Of a stretch of 64,000 nt of DNA, positions 1-6,156 are shown piece after piece. The stretch comes from Rhodoferax aquaticus (GTDB lineage: Bacteria > Pseudomonadota > Gammaproteobacteria > Burkholderiales > Burkholderiaceae_C): contig NZ_CP036282.1 in assembly GCF_006974105.1 (NCBI RefSeq), positions 310,001 through 374,000 of the forward strand, given 5' to 3'. Under the pieces are notes generated by a model, which was given only the letters and a program-made list of their open reading frames with translations, did not search any database and was not told the origin of the DNA. Within the stretch, counting starts at the first letter, position 1. Each line of letters begins with the position of its first letter. A program made the position numbers and the translations under genes.

Positions 1-269
1 CCGGAACGTGGGAGTCCGGCACAGTGAGGGGCACACTGTTGCAAGAAGGATGGGGTGCAAAGGTAGGCTATCCAGGGATAGTCTTAGACCACAACGGTGG
101 GGAAGTTCAGGGTTTCCTTTTCAGTTCCGACAAGCTGGCTGCGCATTTGCCACGTTTGGATGCATTTGAAGGAAGTGGCTACGAGCGCGTAGAGACTAAG
201 GTACATCTGGATCGAGGATTGGTCGATGCCTACATCTATGTCTTAAGCCAGTCATCTGCCCAAACCTAA
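1..269 (+). CDS. Gamma-glutamylcyclotransferase-like (AIG2/GGCT family) protein, 5' end missing
   Basis: The reading frame is open to the left edge (first full codon at base 3), so the N-terminus lies outside the window; a GTG at 24 is only an internal codon. The visible part ends with the pattern typical of the GGCT/AIG2 fold: a 'RGTLLQEGW' strand, 'YPGIVLD', a 'GFLF' strand, the 'LDAFEGSGYERV' segment that follows the substrate loop, and a terminal 'AYIYVL' strand. Members of this family cyclise gamma-glutamyl peptides or act on related amides. The catalytic Glu is probably within the visible 'DAFEG' region, but substrate cannot be judged from a fragment. A small hairpin follows the stop codon. 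Confidence 0.7.
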   Translation, partial: GTWESGTVRGTLLQEGWGAKVGYPGIVLDHNGGEVQGFLFSSDKLAAHLPRLDAFEGSGYERVETKVHLDRGLVDAYIYVLSQSSAQT

Positions 270-280
270 AGGCTCTCTTT

Positions 281-296
281 GCAAGGGCAGCCTTGC
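281..296 (+). terminator. Hairpin after the GGCT-like gene, possible terminator
   Basis: Perfect 6-bp arms GCAAGG / CCTTGC around a 4-base loop, 12 bases after the stop codon of the upstream gene. The following sequence has only a short T tract, so it may be a weak terminator or chance. The rest of 270-434 holds nothing I recognise. Confidence 0.3.
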
Positions 297-434
297 GAAA
301 TTTCAGTGTTTTGAAGGGAACTTGGTTTTCAGTGCAAATCAACAGCCCGAGCGCTTAGTGCGACTGAATCCTTAGCTAGCCCCAATCCCGACACATAGTT
401 GGCCCCATGGGTTTGAATTTCCTGTCCGTGTCAA

Positions 435-1043
435 TCACTGGTTGCGGCGGGCATACCACTCAATAACGAACACATTGGGGACCCAGCACAGCCAACCCAG
501 CCACGCATAAAAGGTTTCAAACGGGATGCCCATGGCCGCAAAAGTGCCGAGGTAAATGCGCAGAGTGACCGCTGCAAACGTCAGCGCAAAGTTGCGCAAC
601 ATCCATTGCCGGTGCGCCTGGATATTGCCATTGCGGATCGCGCGGTAGGCGGCATAGCCACTAAACAGCCACAACACGGCAAGCATGGCAAAGCCGAGCT
701 GATTGACTGCGCCACCAAATGCAAAGCTTGCGACATACAAACCGGCTACACCACCCGGTAGTACTCCCGCTAGCAGGTAGAGGCGTCCGCTCCAGCGATG
801 CAGCGCGGGCTGGCGCGCGCGCAGGCCCGGCATGAACTGCCATGGACCCAGCAGCATGGCCAGCGCAGAGCAAAAGATATGCGTGAGGATGGCCATGCGA
901 TGGGCTTCAAAACTCAGCTTCATCTGCGGGTGCACCAAATTCCCCAACGGAACCAAGCTGTAGGCCACCAAGGCATAGCCCGCCACACCCACACTCAATG
1001 CCGCAAGCGGCCACTGCAGCTTATGAAGTTTCCATGTAGCCAT
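435..1043 (-). CDS. DUF2306 family multi-pass membrane protein
   Basis: 202 residues with several hydrophobic segments: residues ~13-32, ~52-70, ~88-108, ~115-133, ~148-165 and ~178-195. The pattern 'THIFCSALAMLLGPWQF...LHRWSGRLYLLAGVLPGG' and 'HRQWMLRNFALTFAAVTLRIYL' is characteristic of DUF2306 predicted membrane proteins, which resemble cytochrome-b561-like bundles with conserved His residues. Function is not known. It is transcribed away from the cassette array and sits where an integrase gene would be expected if the array still had one, but it shows no resemblance to one. Confidence 0.8.
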   Translation of the reverse strand: MATWKLHKLQWPLAALSVGVAGYALVAYSLVPLGNLVHPQMKLSFEAHRMAILTHIFCSALAMLLGPWQFMPGLRARQPALHRWSGRLYLLAGVLPGGVAGLYVASFAFGGAVNQLGFAMLAVLWLFSGYAAYRAIRNGNIQAHRQWMLRNFALTFAAVTLRIYLGTFAAMGIPFETFYAWLGWLCWVPNVFVIEWYARRNQ

Positions 1044-1471
1044 GTGGTCTCGCAGTTTCTCAATGTTGTCAATGTGACGCTTCAGACCGCCACCGCAGGG
1101 TGCGGCAGCAGCAGCCCAACTGGAGAATGTTGCTGCGTAATGAGACCGAGGTCAAGCAGCGCACGGCGCTCCACCACGTCCAGCGGTGTGTGCGGCCGGT
1201 TGCGCTGGTAACGCATTGCAGTGTGGGCCGTCCACATGGCGGCAAGCCAGCCGCCCCCACGCGTCACAGCCCAAGGTTTATCCTTGGCTGCCGAGTCTGC
1301 TTTGCCGCGATTGCAGTCATACAACTGGCGCTCGCATTTGTAAAAATTGGCCTGTCCGTGGCTAGAATCGCTCGAAAAAAGCCTGCGGGGTTTTTCGATG
1401 TTTTGATAACTGTATAAATTTCAGGCAAAACCTCCGCAAGCAAGACTGCAAGCCATCTTTAGGAGTTTTTC
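1044..1471. other. Intergenic stretch left of the cassette array
   Basis: No gene is recognised here. A minus-strand frame of 80 codons (1082-1324) with some protein-like stretches is open, but it has no clear ribosome binding site and no known family, so it is not called. A hairpin (1373-1397), an AT-rich TATAAA hexamer at 1413-1418 and an AGGAG ribosome binding site at 1461-1465 lie at its right end, just before the integron attI-like site. No remnant of a tyrosine recombinase was seen in any frame. Confidence 0.4.
1373..1397. terminator. Terminator-like hairpin CGAAAAA...TTTTTCG
   Basis: Arms CGAAAAA and TTTTTCG flank a short GC core (GCC...GGG with one mismatch). The A tract and T tract give U-rich tails on both strands, so it could work in either direction. 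It would insulate the cassette array from upstream transcription on the plus strand. Confidence 0.35.
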
Positions 1472-1534
1472 ATGTCCAACTTATGGAGCAGCGGCCAGCT
1501 TATAGAGCAAGTTTTGCTCTGGACATTACGTTAA
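1472..1534 (+). CDS. Short leader ORF inside the attI-like site
   Basis: Twenty codons (begins MSNLWSSGQL) with an AGGAG ribosome binding site 6 bases before ATG. Its TAA stop lies inside the recombination core GTTAAGC, and the first cassette ATG follows 7 bases later without its own ribosome binding site. Class 1 integron attI1 carries a comparable short ORF (ORF-11) that also ends in the core site and raises translation of the first cassette gene. The stretch TTATGGAGCAGC (1481-1492) inside the ORF is identical to a segment of attI1 as I remember it. Translational coupling is inferred, not shown. Confidence 0.45.
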   Translation: MSNLWSSGQLIEQVLLWTLR

Positions 1535-1536
1535 GC
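1474..1536 (+). other. attI-like recombination site at the left end of the cassette array
   Basis: The array begins at core site GTTAAGC (1530-1536), which fits the GTTRRRY consensus. Upstream lies the 12-mer TTATGGAGCAGC (1481-1492), shared with attI1 of class 1 integrons from memory, and a hairpin with 7-bp arms AGAGCAA / TTGCTCT (1504-1520). GTCCAAC (1474-1480) fits an inverse core, so a degenerate attC is the alternative reading. No intI gene is adjacent. Cassettes would insert at 1530/1531. Confidence 0.5.
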
Positions 1537-1541
1537 CTCAT

Positions 1542-1955
1542 ATGCGCTTTCACGGCTTTACGCTTTCTGATGTAGAAATCACTGTTGGTGAAACAGGCTA
1601 CGACTTGCACAACAACTTCAATTTCAGTGGTCTGGCGTATGACGTCGCCAATCAGACTTTGATCTTGCGGTGGCAACGGTGCATTGGTGACTGGGTGCCC
1701 GTTAATACGCCCCACAATCTTGAAATACAAATGCGAGGCGTAAGCCACTTGTCTGCGAAATCCCGGGACTTGAAGAAACCATTTACTGAAGATGATTGCT
1801 TAGGTACCGTGTTGGTCGTGGCTGCGGACAAAACTTCAGAAGAGAGCTACGGAGCAATCGAACGAGTGGACGAAGACATGCACGTCATATTTGAGTTTAT
1901 GTCGGGCTTCGCAGTTCGAGTACAAGCCGAGGAGGCAACTTGCGTCGTGGCCTGA
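1542..1955 (+). CDS. Cassette 1: small protein of unknown function
   Basis: 137 residues, not recognised. The sequence is rich in beta-strand-like segments in the first half (a short 'RFHGFTLSDVEITV' opening, then 'FNFSGLAYDVANQTLILRWQR') with one Cys pair candidate (C47 and C86). There is no signal peptide or membrane segment, so it is probably cytosolic. The gene fills its cassette: it starts 6 bases after the core site 1530-1536 and its stop codon TGA (1953-1955) sits two bases before the inverse core of the attC. It lacks its own ribosome binding site, so it probably depends on the leader ORF. Confidence 0.65.
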   Translation: MRFHGFTLSDVEITVGETGYDLHNNFNFSGLAYDVANQTLILRWQRCIGDWVPVNTPHNLEIQMRGVSHLSAKSRDLKKPFTEDDCLGTVLVVAADKTSEESYGAIERVDEDMHVIFEFMSGFAVRVQAEEATCVVA

Positions 1956-1956
1956 G

Positions 1957-2058
1957 GTTTAACATGTTGATCGATTGGACCGCCACCGGTGGCCAGCGCT
2001 GCATCCATTCTTCGACATTGGCCACACCGATGTCGCCCAATCATCGCCAACGTTAGCC
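1957..2058 (+). other. attC site of cassette 1
   Basis: Inverse core GTTTAAC at 1957-1963 and core GTTAGCC at 2052-2058 (one departure from GTTRRRY). Between them is an imperfect palindrome: GATTGG pairs with CCAATC and GGTGGCCA with TGGCCACACC, leaving extrahelical bases as in folded attC sites. Length 102 bases. Confidence 0.8.
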
Positions 2059-2073
2059 GTCACAACCCACCAT

Positions 2074-2766
2074 ATGCGCCGCATCCGTCCGACAACCGTC
2101 TTCTCTCTGCTAGGTATCGTTCTTACGACGGCCAGCGTCGTTGCATCGATCGCTCAATACAAGGCCGCGGATCTTCAAGCGCAAGCTGCAGTCATTAGCC
2201 TAGCTCCACAGATTGAGGTGCAGTCACCGCTTCTAAAGGAAGATCCTGATGGCAGCAAGTTCACTGACCGCCACATAGTCGTCTCGTCAGACGGCGGACC
2301 TGTCAAGAACTTCGACTCGGAGTCGATTACGTGGCTTGAAATCGGGCGATATGGAGAGCCAGTATTCCAACAGCCACTTAACGGGTACTTTCATTCGACT
2401 TTCAACACTGGACGACAGAAGGGCGAGCTTGCAACGCTCGTCGGTCACAGGAATCATCAGAAGTTCCTATCGCTGAGCGAGACAGCCAGGAATTTTTTCC
2501 CCGATGGACTTGGAGTCGAAGGACCGAAGTCAATACTGTCGATCTCGTACCGAGACGTCTTTGGCAAGAATCAACGCGAGTTCTTCTTTGTCTCGCACGG
2601 TACGGCTATTCTTTTGAGTGTTGAAGACGGCGCAAAGCGATGGCAGGAATTGCGTGACCTACCTTCCAAGGTGCGGCCGATTGACCTCGACCAGATGGGC
2701 GACGCATCCAAAGTCAAGGCCTGGGTCGACTACATAGGACCTCAACTTCCGCCGTCCCGCAAGTGA
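2074..2766 (+). CDS. Cassette 2: membrane-anchored protein of unknown function
   Basis: 230 residues from ATG 2074; the frame is open back to 1975, but that part lies inside the preceding attC, so the ATG just after the core is the natural start. Residues ~8-28 ('TTVFSLLGIVLTTASVVASIA') form one membrane segment or uncleaved signal anchor; the remaining ~200 residues would face the periplasm. That part has strand-rich segments and a 'SILSISYRDVFGKNQREFFFVS' stretch near residue 155, reminiscent of anchored proteins with an Ig-like or jelly-roll fold. No family is recognised. The stop codon lies next to the attC. Confidence 0.65.
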   Translation: MRRIRPTTVFSLLGIVLTTASVVASIAQYKAADLQAQAAVISLAPQIEVQSPLLKEDPDGSKFTDRHIVVSSDGGPVKNFDSESITWLEIGRYGEPVFQQPLNGYFHSTFNTGRQKGELATLVGHRNHQKFLSLSETARNFFPDGLGVEGPKSILSISYRDVFGKNQREFFFVSHGTAILLSVEDGAKRWQELRDLPSKVRPIDLDQMGDASKVKAWVDYIGPQLPPSRK

Positions 2767-2767
2767 C

Positions 2768-2893
2768 GGCTAACCCTTCGCTGGAGCCGACCCGCTCCGG
2801 CAAGGCCCACTGGCCGCCCAGGCCGCAGTAGCATGTTGGCCTCGTCGGCCAGTGGGCCTCGCCTCCACGGTCGGCTCAGCTCAAACGTTAAAC
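2768..2893 (+). other. attC site of cassette 2 (long form, 126 bases)
   Basis: Inverse core GGCTAAC (2768-2774, one mismatch to RYYYAAC) and core GTTAAAC (2887-2893). The arms are strong: GAGCCGACC (2784-2792) with GGTCGGCTC (2869-2877), and GGCCCACTGGCCG (2804-2816) with CGGCCAGTGGGCC (2846-2858). This is the most stable foldback of the array. Confidence 0.85.
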
Positions 2894-2897
2894 GGCC

Positions 2898-3365
2898 ATG
2901 ACACCTGTCTTGCGTACCCGACCGAAAATCGGCGATGTCATTGAAATCACAGTGGGTTCCGGGTTAGCTTACGCTCAATACACGCACAAGCATGCGGCAT
3001 ACGGCGCGCTGCTTCGCGTGCTACCTCAAGTGTTCACGAAGAGACCGGATGACTTCTCATGGGTCAGCGTTGCGGCGCCGCAGTTTTTGACTTTCTTTCC
3101 GTTAGGTGCTGCGTGTAGCAGAGGGATAGTCCAAATAGTGGGAGCGCAACCCTTGTCACCCGAGGCGAGCGTGTTTCCGCTGTTTCGCTCCAGCGCTGGT
3201 ATAGGAAATGAAAAGAGGCTGTGGTGGCTCTGGGATGGAAGCAAGGAATGGCGCATCGGAGACTTGCAGCCCGGAATGGAAACGCTTCCTCTCAGAGGTG
3301 TCATCAACGACACTCTTTTGGTGAAACGAATCACGGAGGGCTGGCGCCATGAAATGGTCGTTTAA
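2898..3365 (+). CDS. Cassette 3: Imm26-like putative immunity protein
   Basis: 155 residues. The opening 'KIGDVIEITVGSGLAYAQYTHKH..YGALLRVL' and the later 'FLTFFPLGAA...GIVQIVG' and 'WWLWDGSKEWRIG' blocks resemble the Imm26-type immunity fold (a small all-beta protein known from polymorphic-toxin loci). This match is by eye and from memory. There is no toxin gene nearby, as is usual for cassette-borne immunity-like genes. Starts 4 bases after the core of attC 2; the stop overlaps the inverse core of attC 3. Cytosolic, no signal peptide. Confidence 0.6.
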   Translation: MTPVLRTRPKIGDVIEITVGSGLAYAQYTHKHAAYGALLRVLPQVFTKRPDDFSWVSVAAPQFLTFFPLGAACSRGIVQIVGAQPLSPEASVFPLFRSSAGIGNEKRLWWLWDGSKEWRIGDLQPGMETLPLRGVINDTLLVKRITEGWRHEMVV

Positions 3366-3416
3366 CGGGGCGCCCAAGTCGGACGCCTGCGGCGCCTCTT
3401 GGCTCCAACGTTAGAC
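3360..3416 (+). other. attC site of cassette 3 (short form, 57 bases)
   Basis: Inverse core GTTTAAC (3360-3366) and core GTTAGAC (3410-3416), both matching consensus. CCAAG pairs with CTTGG and CGCC with GGCG around a short loop. The stop codon of the cassette gene is inside the inverse core. Confidence 0.85.
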
Positions 3417-3426
3417 AGCAGTCCAC

Positions 3427-3633
3427 ATGAGCAATATCGAAGATCCTCTAATCGGTGAATTACGAATCTTTCTGGGCTCGTACGCTGAGCACGATCCAGA
3501 CTGCCCTGCCGTTGATGCCGTTGGTTCCGCTGTTCTTGACCCAGCGAACTGCATTTGTGGTCTGACCCAAAGACAGGAAGAACTCATCACGAAACTCAAG
3601 GTTCGGCTTGCACATTCCGGAGGTGTCTCTTGA
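3427..3633 (+). CDS. Cassette 4: 68-residue protein of unknown function
   Basis: A small acidic protein with no signal peptide. The centre has three Cys residues (26, 42 and 44; 'DPDCPAVDAVGSAVLDPANCICGL') that could bind a metal or form a small Cys cluster; the C-terminal third ('RQEELITKLKVRLA') looks helical. No family is recognised. Called because it fills a cassette: ATG 10 bases after the core of attC 3 and stop 19 bases before the inverse core of attC 4. Confidence 0.55.
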   Translation: MSNIEDPLIGELRIFLGSYAEHDPDCPAVDAVGSAVLDPANCICGLTQRQEELITKLKVRLAHSGGVS

Positions 3634-3651
3634 GATTCAGGCCACCATGCT

Positions 3652-3709
3652 GTCTAACCTTGTGCTGCAGCCGACTGCCTTCGGCGTCGGTTGAGCGTGA
3701 ACGTTAAAC
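3652..3709 (+). other. attC site of cassette 4 (58 bases)
   Basis: Inverse core GTCTAAC (3652-3658) and core GTTAAAC (3703-3709). CCGAC pairs with GTCGG and the loop holds TGCCTTCGGC. Short attC, similar in size to that of cassette 3. Confidence 0.8.
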
Positions 3710-3714
3710 ATCAC

Positions 3715-4122
3715 ATGAGCGTCGTCTATTTCGGCACAAAGACCGAGTACGTAAAGATCACGCTGCCGGGCTCTTACTGCGAGCAGGGCTGGGCTCAAGC
3801 CGAGGTTGAAATTGCGGTTCATTGTTTCAATGCGAGTATTCGCCCTTTGCTTGATGTAGAGGACATGGTCCCCTTCACCACTCAACTTCGAACGCTATAT
3901 GAAACGTTGAAGGGCGAGGCAACGCTATCTCCGCGAGACGAACAATTCACTTTGAAGTTTGTGGGTACTGCGGGCGGTCATATTGAGGTGCGCGGCGTTG
4001 CATGGTCTGAGGCAACCTTTGGAAACAAGTTATTGTTCGATCTCGGCTTAGATCAAACTTTCTTGCCTGCGCCCTTGCGTGTTCTTGAAGCCTTGTTACC
4101 CTCGGAGAAGCATGATGTTTAA
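3715..4122 (+). CDS. Cassette 5: WapI-like putative immunity protein
   Basis: 135 residues from ATG 3715; the frame is open to 3691 but that lies within the preceding attC. The sequence 'FTTQLRTLYETLKGEATLSP...FTLKFVGTAGGHIEVRG' followed by 'LGLDQTFLPAPLRVLEALL' matches, as far as I can judge by eye, the small family of WapI-type immunity proteins that neutralise WapA-like contact-dependent toxins. The C-terminal 'DQT(F/Y)LPxxLxxL' block is the most telling part. No toxin is adjacent. Cytosolic. The stop codon TAA falls inside the inverse core of its attC. Confidence 0.6.
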   Translation: MSVVYFGTKTEYVKITLPGSYCEQGWAQAEVEIAVHCFNASIRPLLDVEDMVPFTTQLRTLYETLKGEATLSPRDEQFTLKFVGTAGGHIEVRGVAWSEATFGNKLLFDLGLDQTFLPAPLRVLEALLPSEKHDV

Positions 4123-4203
4123 CATTTCGGCCAACGCGGACCCACAACATCAGGAGGCGGCTCCGCCGCAAATGTTGCGGCCCAGTTGCCTCCAACGTTA
4201 GGC
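4117..4203 (+). other. attC site of cassette 5 (87 bases)
   Basis: Inverse core GTTTAAC (4117-4123) and core GTTAGGC (4197-4203), the latter identical to the core of many mobile integron cassettes. CAACAT pairs with ATGTTG and GGCGG with CCGCC. Confidence 0.85.
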
Positions 4204-4215
4204 CTCACCAAAAGC

Positions 4216-4857
4216 ATGCGTATTCCGACAGCGTCAGCACTACTACTAGCGGCAACCTCAGCGTCCGCAGCTGACCTTGGATTGACCACGCATTTTGTAT
4301 TCGACCAAAAGGCCGAAAGTCAGTCTGTCCAGGCAGAGTGGTCCATCGAACTGAATGAACGACTTCCAGAAATCGTCAAACTTTGGGAGTCGATTGGTCC
4401 TGCACTCGTCGAAGCCGTAGCGGCCACGACCAAGAAGCCTTTCTCCGCGCCCGAGACAGTCCATCTGACTCTTACGGACCAGCCTTCCAACTCATTCTTC
4501 GGGGTCACGGTGAACATGCGCTACGCACTGCGCAGCTTCACGGCCAAGCCTGTACCGATGCGATACAAGATCGACACAGTCTTCCACGAGGCATTGCACG
4601 GGTTCGTCTCGCGGAACACTCCCAAGATGTCGCCGCTACTTGCCCAGCACTCATCTCAACCCATTTGCGTCCGAAATCACTTGCACCTGCTGGCACTCCA
4701 AAAGGCGTCGCTGCTGCACACCAAAGACCCTGCGGCGCTTGAGCAGGTCGTCGCTCTTGACAGCCAGTTGCCTTCAGGCTGCTACAAACGTGCGTGGTCG
4801 CTCCTGAATGCCACGCCGAGCACATACCTACAATACATTGAGGAGCTATCGCAGTGA
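4216..4857 (+). CDS. Cassette 6: secreted protein with HExxH zinc-peptidase motif
   Basis: 213 residues from ATG 4216. Residues 1-19 form a signal peptide with an ASA-A cleavage pattern, so the protein is exported. H124-E125-A-L-H128 gives an HExxH motif within 'DTVFHEALHGFVSRN', the signature of gluzincin/metzincin-type zinc peptidases; the third ligand is not obvious. Two Cys residues (about 154 and 190) could form a disulfide. Length and layout recall small secreted peptidase-like proteins with a single catalytic core. It could also be a non-proteolytic relative. Its ATG follows the core of attC 5 by 12 bases; its stop abuts attC 6. Confidence 0.6.
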   Translation: MRIPTASALLLAATSASAADLGLTTHFVFDQKAESQSVQAEWSIELNERLPEIVKLWESIGPALVEAVAATTKKPFSAPETVHLTLTDQPSNSFFGVTVNMRYALRSFTAKPVPMRYKIDTVFHEALHGFVSRNTPKMSPLLAQHSSQPICVRNHLHLLALQKASLLHTKDPAALEQVVALDSQLPSGCYKRAWSLLNATPSTYLQYIEELSQ

Positions 4858-4858
4858 G

Positions 4859-4969
4859 GCCTAACCCGGCGTTCGAGCCGACTCGCAACGGCTGGTCACT
4901 CCAGGCCCGCATTTCATTCTGGGCCTTCCGTGCCCAGCCGCCGCTCGCGGCTCAACTTCGACGTTAATG
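4859..4969 (+). other. attC site of cassette 6, right end of the array
   Basis: Inverse core GCCTAAC (4859-4865) and core GTTAATG (4963-4969). GAGCCG pairs with CGGCTC and AGGCCC with GGGCCT. The final core departs from consensus after GTTA; bases right of the first G of the last core do not belong to the cassette, so this is expected at the array edge. Bases 4970-5094 hold no gene. Confidence 0.8.
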
Positions 4970-5094
4970 GGTGAAGTCGTAGCGTTTCAATGACCGTCTT
5001 CTGGAAATCTGACCGACCGCTTGCAGCCCATTGCTGTCGTCCGTTTTAGGTGTGACGCGCATACAAGCGGTGTTTCGTCGCCCTTGATTTTTTG

Positions 5095-5475
5095 CTAAAT
5101 CGTTGTAATCCGCGTGCCTAATCCACCCCCCGTCAGCAAGCCATACGCCATCCACCCAGCGACCACTGCATAGGCAATGCGTGGTGCCCATGCGGCAACG
5201 TTGGACCAATACTGGGCCAAGCGTTCCGCCTCAGCATTGATATGCCGAAACAGCATCGCTGGCAGCGTGCCGCTGGCTTCGCCGGTGGCGATGAATTCGA
5301 GTACGTCTGCATGGCCCAAGTACATGGGGTCTGCAATCTTCTGCACCAGTGCCTGTGACAGTGGTGCACCGCGTTGCATGGTGGGTTGGAGTTGGGCATA
5401 CGCCTTACTGCTACTTGCGTTTTCGTTGCTGACAACGGCAGTGGGCAGTGCTTCACGTTGGCTCGCGTAGCGCAC
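5095..5475 (-). pseudogene. 3' fragment of a type II secretion system F-domain gene
   Basis: The frame encodes the last ~110 residues of a GspF/PilC-type membrane protein and is nearly the same as the end of the intact gene at 10310-11281: about 97 of 109 aligned residues agree, from 'ALPTAV' to 'WMAYGLLTG'. The first ~215 residues are missing, and the last few after 'LLTG' differ. There is no start signal of its own beyond a chance ATG next to the upstream uracil-DNA glycosylase gene. It reads as a relic, not a working gene, though the short product would still hold one membrane segment. Confidence 0.8.
5127..5454 (-). repeat. 328-bp direct repeat, copy 1
   Basis: Aligns without gaps to 10348-10675 at a constant offset of 5221 bases, with roughly nine bases in ten identical by eye. 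It covers the 3' part of the F-domain gene only. Confidence 0.85.
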
Positions 5476-6068
5476 TATTTGCTCAGTATCTCTGACACCC
5501 TCGCTTGCAAGTTAGGGACTACGTCTGCAACAAACCAAGGGTTTGCTTTGAGCCAGATGTTGTTGCGTGGGCTAGGGTGCGGCAGTGGCAACACGCCTGG
5601 CCCGAAGCTGCGCCAGTTGCGCACGGTATCTGTGAGCGTTGCGCCTGCGCATTGCGGCAGGTGCCAATCGAGTGCGTACTGGCCAATCACCAACACCAGC
5701 GCAATGCGCGGCATGGCGGCTAGCAAGGGCGCGCGCCATAGGGGGGCGCATTCTTTGCGCGGTGGCAGATCGCCAGATTTACCGGTTCCAGGGTAACAAA
5801 ACCCCATAGGCAGGATAGCAACTTGTGTAGCGTCGTAAAACACGTCTGGCCCAATCCCCATCCAGCTACGAAGCCGCTCGCCGCTCGCATCGTCAAACGG
5901 TACGCCACTGGCGTGTACTTTGCGCCCAGGGGCCTGCCCAGCTATCAAAATACGGGCGCCACTATCCACTTGGAGTACGGGTCGCACACCGTCTGCCAGG
6001 TGTTCAGCGCATTGGGTACAGGCGCGCACGTCGCGCAGCAGGGTGGCAAGTGGTGGAGGTGTCATCAT
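5475..6068 (-). CDS. Uracil-DNA glycosylase superfamily protein
   Basis: 197 residues. 'ARILIAGQAPGRKVHASGVPFDDASGERLRSWMGI' is the first active-site region of family 4/5-type uracil-DNA glycosylases (GQAPG with the following 'G.PF.D.SG..LR'), and 'PLPHPSPRNNIW' is the second, with the catalytic-loop His. Two N-terminal Cys (C17, C20: 'CTQCAEH') resemble iron-sulfur ligands of family 4 enzymes, but the other two ligands are not clear, so it may be a cluster-less subfamily. The role would be removal of uracil or a related lesion from DNA. The downstream neighbour is the F-domain relic. Start chosen at ATG 6068; a second Met follows directly. Confidence 0.8.
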   Translation of the reverse strand: MMTPPPLATLLRDVRACTQCAEHLADGVRPVLQVDSGARILIAGQAPGRKVHASGVPFDDASGERLRSWMGIGPDVFYDATQVAILPMGFCYPGTGKSGDLPPRKECAPLWRAPLLAAMPRIALVLVIGQYALDWHLPQCAGATLTDTVRNWRSFGPGVLPLPHPSPRNNIWLKANPWFVADVVPNLQARVSEILSK

Positions 6069-6156
6069 GGGTGCATCTTTGCATAAAGTACCGCGCGCTC
6101 CATGTGCTGGTGTACCCGCGTTGCGTCACTGGTTGATGGGTTCTGATCCTTGTGGC

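Noticed and set aside
1082..1324. 80-codon minus-strand open frame left of the cassette array
   Set aside because: Some stretches look protein-like, but there is no ribosome binding site, no family and no context; not enough to call a gene.
1044..1471. Search for an integrase (intI) remnant next to the attI-like site
   Set aside because: No tyrosine recombinase motifs (R...HxLR...H...Y) were found in any frame.
1975..2073. N-terminal extension of the cassette 2 protein
   Set aside because: The extra codons lie inside attC 1, so the ATG at 2074 just after the core is the sensible start.
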